Part shown: in pieces, positions 1 through 5,390 of the stretch
Layout: each line of letters begins with the position of its first letter
Position numbering within the stretch: position 1 is the first letter of the stretch
Assembly (NCBI GenBank): GCA_003486725.1
Contig: DNGD01000090.1
Coordinates: 1-5,390 of the forward strand
Length of the DNA: 5,390 nt
Direction: 5' to 3'
Source of the DNA: Rhodospirillaceae bacterium
GTDB taxonomy: Bacteria > Pseudomonadota > Alphaproteobacteria > UBA9219
Made by a program: the position numbers and the translations under genes
The notes under the pieces: model-generated
Databases searched by the model: none
What the model saw: the letters and a program-made list of their open reading frames with translations, nothing else
What the model was told of the DNA's origin: nothing

Positions 1-1449
<1,449 letters not shown>

Positions 1450-1527
1450 TGAACTGGCCTCATCAACGAGGTTGGGATCATCGTAAGCTAATTAATAAAT
1501 GTACGCGTTGAATATGGATAATAACCT
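1450..1527. other. 78-bp AT-rich intergenic gap
   Basis: This is the only non-coding gap of note in the window, between the GT9 stop codon and the start of the hypothetical gene. It is AT-rich around 1490-1530. I find no T-tailed hairpin that would end the LPS operon here and no convincing -35/-10 pair reading toward the hypothetical gene, so whether that gene is co-transcribed with the operon cannot be decided from the sequence. Confidence 0.6.
1458..1461 (-). promoter_or_regulatory. candidate ribosome binding site for the hypothetical gene
   Basis: On the - strand a GAGG motif lies eight bases before the TTG codon at 1449, a normal Shine-Dalgarno spacing. This supports TTG over the ATG at 1440, for which the spacing would be 17 bases. 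It does not rule out the ATG at 1428, which has its own G-run. The GAGG could pair with CCTC at 1468-1471, but that four-pair stem is weak. Confidence 0.35.
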
Positions 1528-2433
1528 TTATATGACCTTTTGCCAAACATCATCTACGGTAAGTGCGGAGAGCGGTTTGCCTTGCAGCCATGTGGTGCGG
1601 GTGCCGCGCGGTGCTGACCAGTAGGGGTTCACGCGATCCGACATGAGCGCCACGGCTTGCGCCCTGACAGCGGCGGCCAGATGCGTCGGACCCGTATCGT
1701 TGCCAATCACATAGGTTGCGCTACGTGCAAGCGTCGCAAGTTGTTTCAGGGTCGTTTTACCGACCATATCGACAACGTCGGGCGCAAGGGCGCGGATGGC
1801 GTTGATACTATCGGCATCGGCCTTGGTACCGATTGCCATCACGGTTATACCCTGCGCCTTCAGCTTGTCCGCAAGCGCCGCATAATGTGTGGCAGGCCAG
1901 CGTTTATGGGGATGTTGAGGCGCGCAGCCCGGTATAAGCAGCGCGAATTTTTCGGGTAGCTCCATATCGAGTGGCTGCGCCAACCAAGACAGATCGGGGT
2001 TGCGCTCAAACGTTACGCCCGCCTTCTCCAGCTGCGCGGCCAAAAAATCGGTGTAGTGCATCTGCGGTGTTGGCGGCCATGCACGGGGATGCGAGCAGCC
2101 CAGTGCTGCGCCCGACCATTCCGGCCATCCGAGCGCATGAAACAAAATTGACTGACGCGGTTTGCCTTGAAAATCATAGACGCGTGTCGGCGCAAAGGCG
2201 CGGACATCGCGGATCAAGTTGATCCACTTTCCTATCTCTCCAGGCTTCGGGCGCGGATCAATGATCACGCGATCAAACCACGGCATATCCTTGGCGAAGC
2301 CTTGAAAAGGCGGCATGGTGAGCAACGCGATTTCGGCGTCGGGATGGGCTTTACGAATGGCAGCAAAGGCCCCCATGCACAAAACCAGATCGCCCAGCGC
2401 ACCAAGCTTGATGACGAGAATACGTTCGCTCAT
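1528..2433 (-). CDS. glycosyltransferase family 9 protein (ADP-heptose:LPS heptosyltransferase-like)
   Basis: This is a 301-residue GT-B fold glycosyltransferase of family GT9, which includes the LPS heptosyltransferases WaaC, WaaF and WaaQ. These inverting enzymes act at the cytoplasmic face of the inner membrane on the growing LPS core. The N-terminus carries the family signature ILVIKLGALGDLV (5-17); Asp15 aligns with the presumed catalytic Asp near the N-terminus of WaaC. The C-terminal nucleotide-sugar domain shows LLIPG (165-169), HKRWP (176-180) and GNDTGPTHLAAA (244-255), the most diagnostic motif. Length is slightly short of the typical 320-350. The ATG at 2433 overlaps the TGA of the upstream GT4 gene as ATGA, with a weak GGAAAG six bases upstream, implying translational coupling. 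Family assignment is secure. The donor (ADP-heptose or another sugar) and the acceptor are inference from the lpxB context. Confidence 0.93.
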   Translation of the reverse strand: MSERILVIKLGALGDLVLCMGAFAAIRKAHPDAEIALLTMPPFQGFAKDMPWFDRVIIDPRPKPGEIGKWINLIRDVRAFAPTRVYDFQGKPRQSILFHALGWPEWSGAALGCSHPRAWPPTPQMHYTDFLAAQLEKAGVTFERNPDLSWLAQPLDMELPEKFALLIPGCAPQHPHKRWPATHYAALADKLKAQGITVMAIGTKADADSINAIRALAPDVVDMVGKTTLKQLATLARSATYVIGNDTGPTHLAAAVRAQAVALMSDRVNPYWSAPRGTRTTWLQGKPLSALTVDDVWQKVI

Positions 2434-3578
2434 TGTTTTCTTTCCGCTGCTAATTCATCATAAACCGCGAGGGTTTTGGCAACCATAATTTCATTTGCAT
2501 AATGGGCGGCAACATGGCCACGCGCGGTGCAGGCCATCGTCTCGCGTTGTTCCGGCTTCATTGACAGCGCCCGCTCGATCGCCTTCGCCCACTCGTCGGG
2601 ATGTTCCGGCGCAACCAGCCAGCCCGTCTGACCTTCTAAAATCGTGTCCTTCATCGCACCAAGATCACTGGCGATCACGGGAACGCCCATAGCCATGGCT
2701 TCAACCGGCACACGGCCAAACCCCTCGGGAACCCGTGAGGGCTGCAACACCAACTGCGCCAACGCGTAGGCCGCCGGCATATCCGAACACGCCCCCGCAA
2801 AAGTCACGATGCCGTCCAGTCCTTGATGCGCCACCAAATCATAGAGTTTGCGCGAATAGCGTGCGCGCCCCTGATCGTCACCGACAAAAACAACGGGCGG
2901 CAACGTCACGCCGCGACGCTTCAATTTTCCCAATGCCAGCAAAACGGTATCGTGTCCTTTGATTGCGGAAAGCCGCGCTGGCAGGATGATGGGCTTCTGC
3001 CCTTCCTGCAGCTTCCACGCCGTCCGCAAGACGGAAAGACGGTCTTCGGTAATCACCGCCGGATCAAGCGCTGATAAATCGAGACCGCGATCAATCACGC
3101 GCAGGCGTCTATCCGGCACGCCGTAATTCTCGCGGATATGCGTGGAAATAAAAGGCGAAACCGCGATCACGCGAGAAGCCGAAGCCATCACCGAATTATA
3201 CAAGCGTTTAGCGGCACCGGAAATCTTGTAGGCCGCATGGAATGTCGTTACAAACGGGCGACCCGTCATCTTGCAGGCCAGCTTCGCGCTCCACGCAGGC
3301 GCACGTGAACGCGCATGAACAATATCGACCTTTTCGCGGCGGATGAGGTCGGCGAGCCAGAAGGCATTTTTAATTATCTGCACCGGATTTTTTGTCGCCG
3401 CGTCATGCAAAATCACGTTCGCACCAGCATTCAGTGCGGTTTCCTCGCGCCAGCCGCCCTCGGTAACGATCAGCGCCCTGTCGCCACGTTTAACAAGCGC
3501 AGCGGCGATATCGACAGTGCCTTGTTCGGCACCGCCGGATCCCAACGCGGGAATGATTTGAAGGACCGTAAGGGTCAT
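2430..3578 (-). CDS. glycosyltransferase family 4 (GT-B, retaining), probable LPS core or surface-glycan enzyme
   Basis: This is a 382-residue GT4-type retaining glycosyltransferase, probably working on a lipid-linked or LPS acceptor at the inner membrane. The N-terminal acceptor domain starts LQIIPALGSGGAEQG (6-20), with the usual Gly-rich loop and GAE. The linker region has SRVIAVSP (135-142). The donor domain shows ARLSAIKGHD (201-210, with the Arg202 and Lys207 phosphate-binding pair) and the EX7E motif, Glu285 to Glu293, within EGFGRVPVEAMAMG, followed by PVIASDLG. The open frame extends 28 codons further upstream, to 3662, but I chose ATG 3578: it gives a normal GT4 N-terminus, overlaps the lpxB stop as ATGA, and has GGAG seven bases upstream. 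The stop overlaps the GT9 start by 4 bp. The sugar donor and acceptor cannot be read from the sequence; a WaaG-like core role or capsule-type glycan synthesis are both possible. Confidence 0.93.
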   Translation of the reverse strand: MTLTVLQIIPALGSGGAEQGTVDIAAALVKRGDRALIVTEGGWREETALNAGANVILHDAATKNPVQIIKNAFWLADLIRREKVDIVHARSRAPAWSAKLACKMTGRPFVTTFHAAYKISGAAKRLYNSVMASASRVIAVSPFISTHIRENYGVPDRRLRVIDRGLDLSALDPAVITEDRLSVLRTAWKLQEGQKPIILPARLSAIKGHDTVLLALGKLKRRGVTLPPVVFVGDDQGRARYSRKLYDLVAHQGLDGIVTFAGACSDMPAAYALAQLVLQPSRVPEGFGRVPVEAMAMGVPVIASDLGAMKDTILEGQTGWLVAPEHPDEWAKAIERALSMKPEQRETMACTARGHVAAHYANEIMVAKTLAVYDELAAERKQ

Positions 3579-4759
3579 GTGTTGTCTCCAGCAGGAAAGG
3601 CGACGTGCCAGACGGTCTCGGCGGCTTTTTCCGACGGCACAAACTGTCCGCGCCCCAGCCACGCGCCAATGGACGTCAGATCGTCTTTCATCGCCAAATG
3701 CGCCGTATCGTTCGATAAAAGATCCGTGAGCGCCCGCGCCAGATTATCGGGCGTGCAATCTTCCTGAATATATTCCGGCAACACCATGCGATCCTGCATA
3801 ATGTTCACCAGCGACGCATAGCGCGTTTTGATCAGACGGCGATAAATGGCACCCGTCAACTTGCCGATTTTATACGCAATCACGGACGGCAATGCCGCCA
3901 AAGCCAACTCAACCGACACGGTGCCGGAACACGCCAGCGCGGCATGAGACGCCGCGAACGCATCATATTTATCGTCGTCGCTATGGGTCAAATGAACGGG
4001 CACAGGCCATGTATCGGTTTCGGATTGGACATAGGGCGCGACGGACTCTACCACCGGCACGACCACCTGAAGCTTCGGAAAGGCCTCGCGCAGACGCAAG
4101 ATTGTCTCGCGGAAGATGGGGAGAAGACGTTTTACTTCGCCCACACGGCTGCCGGGCAGAACACTCAAAAGCATGGCATCGAGCGGAATATGATAGGCGG
4201 CGCGGAAGCGGTTTGCATCCCCCTGCCCCGCGTTGCTTTCCACAAGCGGGTGGCCAACAAACGTGCAAGGCAAGCCTTCACGCGTGAAATAGGGCGGCTC
4301 GAACGGCAAAAGTGCGAGCAAATGATCGAGAAACTGCGCCACTTTCTTCGCGCGTTTCGGACGCCACGCCCACACCGTCGGCGCGACATAATGGATCAGC
4401 GGAACGCCAAGGCCCTTGAGTTTTTTGGCCACACGAAAAGAAAAATCAGGCGAGTCGATGGTAATCAACGCGGCCGGACGGCGCATCGCCACCGCATCAA
4501 TCGTTTGACAAATACGACGCATTAGAAGCGGCAAATGCCGCACCAATTCAAACAGCCCCATATGGGCCAGATCGCTTTGCAGGAAAAGAAGATCAATCCC
4601 TTCGGCCTGCATGCGCGGGCCGCCAACACCGGCAAAACGCACCGCGCCGCCGGTTTTCTTTTTCAGCGCGCGCATTAAATTCGCACCCAGATAATCCCCT
4701 GACGCCTCCCCCGCGACAAGGAAGAAAAGCGGCGGTTGCGTCGTGTCGTGATTAGGCAT
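3575..4759 (-). CDS. lpxB: lipid-A-disaccharide synthase
   Basis: LpxB is a peripheral inner-membrane GT19 glycosyltransferase. It joins UDP-2,3-diacylglucosamine and lipid X (2,3-diacylglucosamine 1-phosphate) into the beta-1,6 lipid A disaccharide. The 394 residues match the usual length (382 in E. coli). Motifs in order are VAGEASGD (15-22), GVGGPRM (44-50), a conserved hydrophobic SDLAHMGLFE stretch (62-71), IDSPDFSFR (101-109), YVAPTVWAWRP (124-134), FVGHPLVE (167-174), LPGSRVGEV (201-209), SGTVSVELAL (278-287) and LVNI with PEYIQE (317-333). An in-frame GTG at 4768 is possible, but it sits inside the AGGG motif that lies eight bases before ATG 4759, so I chose the ATG. The start overlaps the end of lpxI by 8 bp and the stop overlaps the GT4 start by 4 bp, fitting one coupled operon. 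No key motif is missing. Confidence 0.98.
   Translation of the reverse strand: MPNHDTTQPPLFFLVAGEASGDYLGANLMRALKKKTGGAVRFAGVGGPRMQAEGIDLLFLQSDLAHMGLFELVRHLPLLMRRICQTIDAVAMRRPAALITIDSPDFSFRVAKKLKGLGVPLIHYVAPTVWAWRPKRAKKVAQFLDHLLALLPFEPPYFTREGLPCTFVGHPLVESNAGQGDANRFRAAYHIPLDAMLLSVLPGSRVGEVKRLLPIFRETILRLREAFPKLQVVVPVVESVAPYVQSETDTWPVPVHLTHSDDDKYDAFAASHAALACSGTVSVELALAALPSVIAYKIGKLTGAIYRRLIKTRYASLVNIMQDRMVLPEYIQEDCTPDNLARALTDLLSNDTAHLAMKDDLTSIGAWLGRGQFVPSEKAAETVWHVAFPAGDNT
3586..3589 (-). promoter_or_regulatory. ribosome binding site deciding the GT4 start
   Basis: On the - strand GGAG lies seven bases before ATG 3578, inside the last codons of lpxB. It supports this ATG as the start rather than the in-frame codon 28 codons upstream at 3662, which would put a basic, non-family extension inside lpxB. 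Confidence 0.75.
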
Positions 4760-5390
4760 GACCGCCACCCTGCGGCAGCCCTACGATAAAAATACCGAGC
4801 ATATCGGCGGCTTCGATTGTTTTTTCGCGATCCAAGATCAGGCTGCGCCCCGCCTCCACGGCAATACCCGACAAACCGGCGGCATGAACATTTTGCACTG
4901 TATCAAGGCCAATCGTGGGCAAATCAAAGCGGTTATCCTGCTGCGGCTTGGCCAGCTTCACCAGCACGCCACCACCACCTTCGCGGCGCACCAACGCGGC
5001 GCGCGCGATCAGCGCATCGGTGCCTTCAATCGCCTCAACACCCAGCACAATGCCCTGCTGCACGATCACGGCTTGGCCGATATCCAGCTGTCCCAGCGTT
5101 CTTGCGATCTCGACCGCGCGTTTGATATCCTCGCCAGACTGTTCATCGACTTGCGTTTTCGTGAGCGCACCCTCAGGCGCGAGGATATCGGCGAACACGT
5201 CCGCCACGCCAACAACACGAACGCCGCATTCTTCTTCCAGCGCCTTGCCGACGCCGCGCAAAAGGCCGTCATCGCCGAGTGCATTGATCCCGATTTTCGT
5301 TAAAAGCTTCAGCGTCAGCCAATCGGGCTTTAGCTCGGCAATCGAAGGACGACGCACGCGCCCGATCATGATGATATCCTTGATCCCTTC
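4752..5390 (-). CDS. lpxI: UDP-2,3-diacylglucosamine diphosphatase LpxI, C-terminal part (5' end off window)
   Basis: LpxI (formerly DUF1009) hydrolyses UDP-2,3-diacylglucosamine to lipid X and UMP, replacing LpxH in Alphaproteobacteria and some other groups, and supplies one substrate of LpxB. The frame stays open to the window edge and 212 residues are visible. The family is about 270-285 residues, so roughly 60-70 N-terminal residues are off-window. Visible landmarks are GRVRRPSIAEL (10-20), the GDDGLL segment (39-44), GQAVIVQQGIVLGVEAIEG (105-123), LVKLAKPQQD (143-152), FDLPTIG (155-161) and GLSGIAVEAG (172-181). The acidic residue of FDLP lies in the region where the catalytic Asp of Caulobacter LpxI is expected; that alignment is my inference. 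An ATG at 5369 is internal, since homology continues upstream of it. The stop lies 8 bp inside lpxB. Confidence 0.96.
   Translation of the reverse strand, partial: EGIKDIIMIGRVRRPSIAELKPDWLTLKLLTKIGINALGDDGLLRGVGKALEEECGVRVVGVADVFADILAPEGALTKTQVDEQSGEDIKRAVEIARTLGQLDIGQAVIVQQGIVLGVEAIEGTDALIARAALVRREGGGGVLVKLAKPQQDNRFDLPTIGLDTVQNVHAAGLSGIAVEAGRSLILDREKTIEAADMLGIFIVGLPQGGGHA

Noticed and set aside
1458..1475. Possible alternative hairpins (CCTC/GAGG versus CAAC/GTTG) over the putative ribosome binding site, resembling a tiny switch
   Set aside because: Each stem is only four base pairs, too weak to act as a riboswitch or thermometer without further support; it is likely coincidence.
1450..1527. 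Promoter for the hypothetical gene (TTCAAC and TACGAT as -35 and -10)
   Set aside because: The hexamers match the consensus poorly and the spacing is about 21 bases, so they cannot be told from AT-rich background.
3579..3662. 28-codon N-terminal extension of the GT4 protein
   Set aside because: The extension reads through the end of lpxB in another frame, is Arg-rich and unlike GT4 N-termini. ATG 3578 has both a good ribosome binding site and the ATGA overlap.
3944..4525. 193-codon + strand open frame across lpxB
   Set aside because: It lies antisense to lpxB, whose motifs are unmistakable along this whole stretch. Long antisense frames are expected opposite GC-rich genes.
4758..5303. 181-codon + strand open frame across lpxI
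   Set aside because: It is antisense to a well-supported LpxI coding region and its product shows no family motif.

Overview
This window reads as ordinary chromosome of an alphaproteobacterium-like Gram-negative bacterium. The evidence is a lipid A gene pair in which UDP-2,3-diacylglucosamine hydrolysis is done by LpxI, the enzyme used in Alphaproteobacteria in place of LpxH, directly followed by lpxB and two glycosyltransferase genes. Most of the DNA is moderately GC-rich (about 61% over 301-480, hand count). I cannot name the genus; an environmental Rhodospirillales- or Micavibrio-like lineage is only a guess.

Layout: on the + strand, 1-896 is the 3' part of guaB (IMP dehydrogenase, purine/GTP synthesis). 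Everything else runs on the - strand and converges on it. Read in transcription order these genes are the lpxI C-terminal part (5390 to 4752), lpxB (4759 to 3575), a GT4-family glycosyltransferase (3578 to 2430), a GT9 heptosyltransferase-like glycosyltransferase (2433 to 1528), a 78-bp AT-rich gap, and an unrecognised 195-codon ORF (1449 to 862). The 3' end of that ORF overlaps the end of guaB by 35 bp in antisense.

The lpxI-lpxB-GT4-GT9 genes overlap by 8, 4 and 4 bp, so they are almost certainly one translationally coupled operon. LpxI makes lipid X from UDP-2,3-diacylglucosamine. LpxB joins lipid X to another UDP-2,3-diacylglucosamine to give the lipid A disaccharide. The GT4 and GT9 enzymes most plausibly add sugars to the LPS inner core or a related surface glycan.

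The only unusual part is the unrecognised ORF. It is AT-richer (about 43% GC over 1021-1320, hand count), uses codons rare in its neighbours, carries a Cys cluster and ends in a lysine-rich tail. I see no CRISPR array, insertion sequence, tRNA, rRNA or attachment site, and no convincing evidence of a novel multi-gene system.
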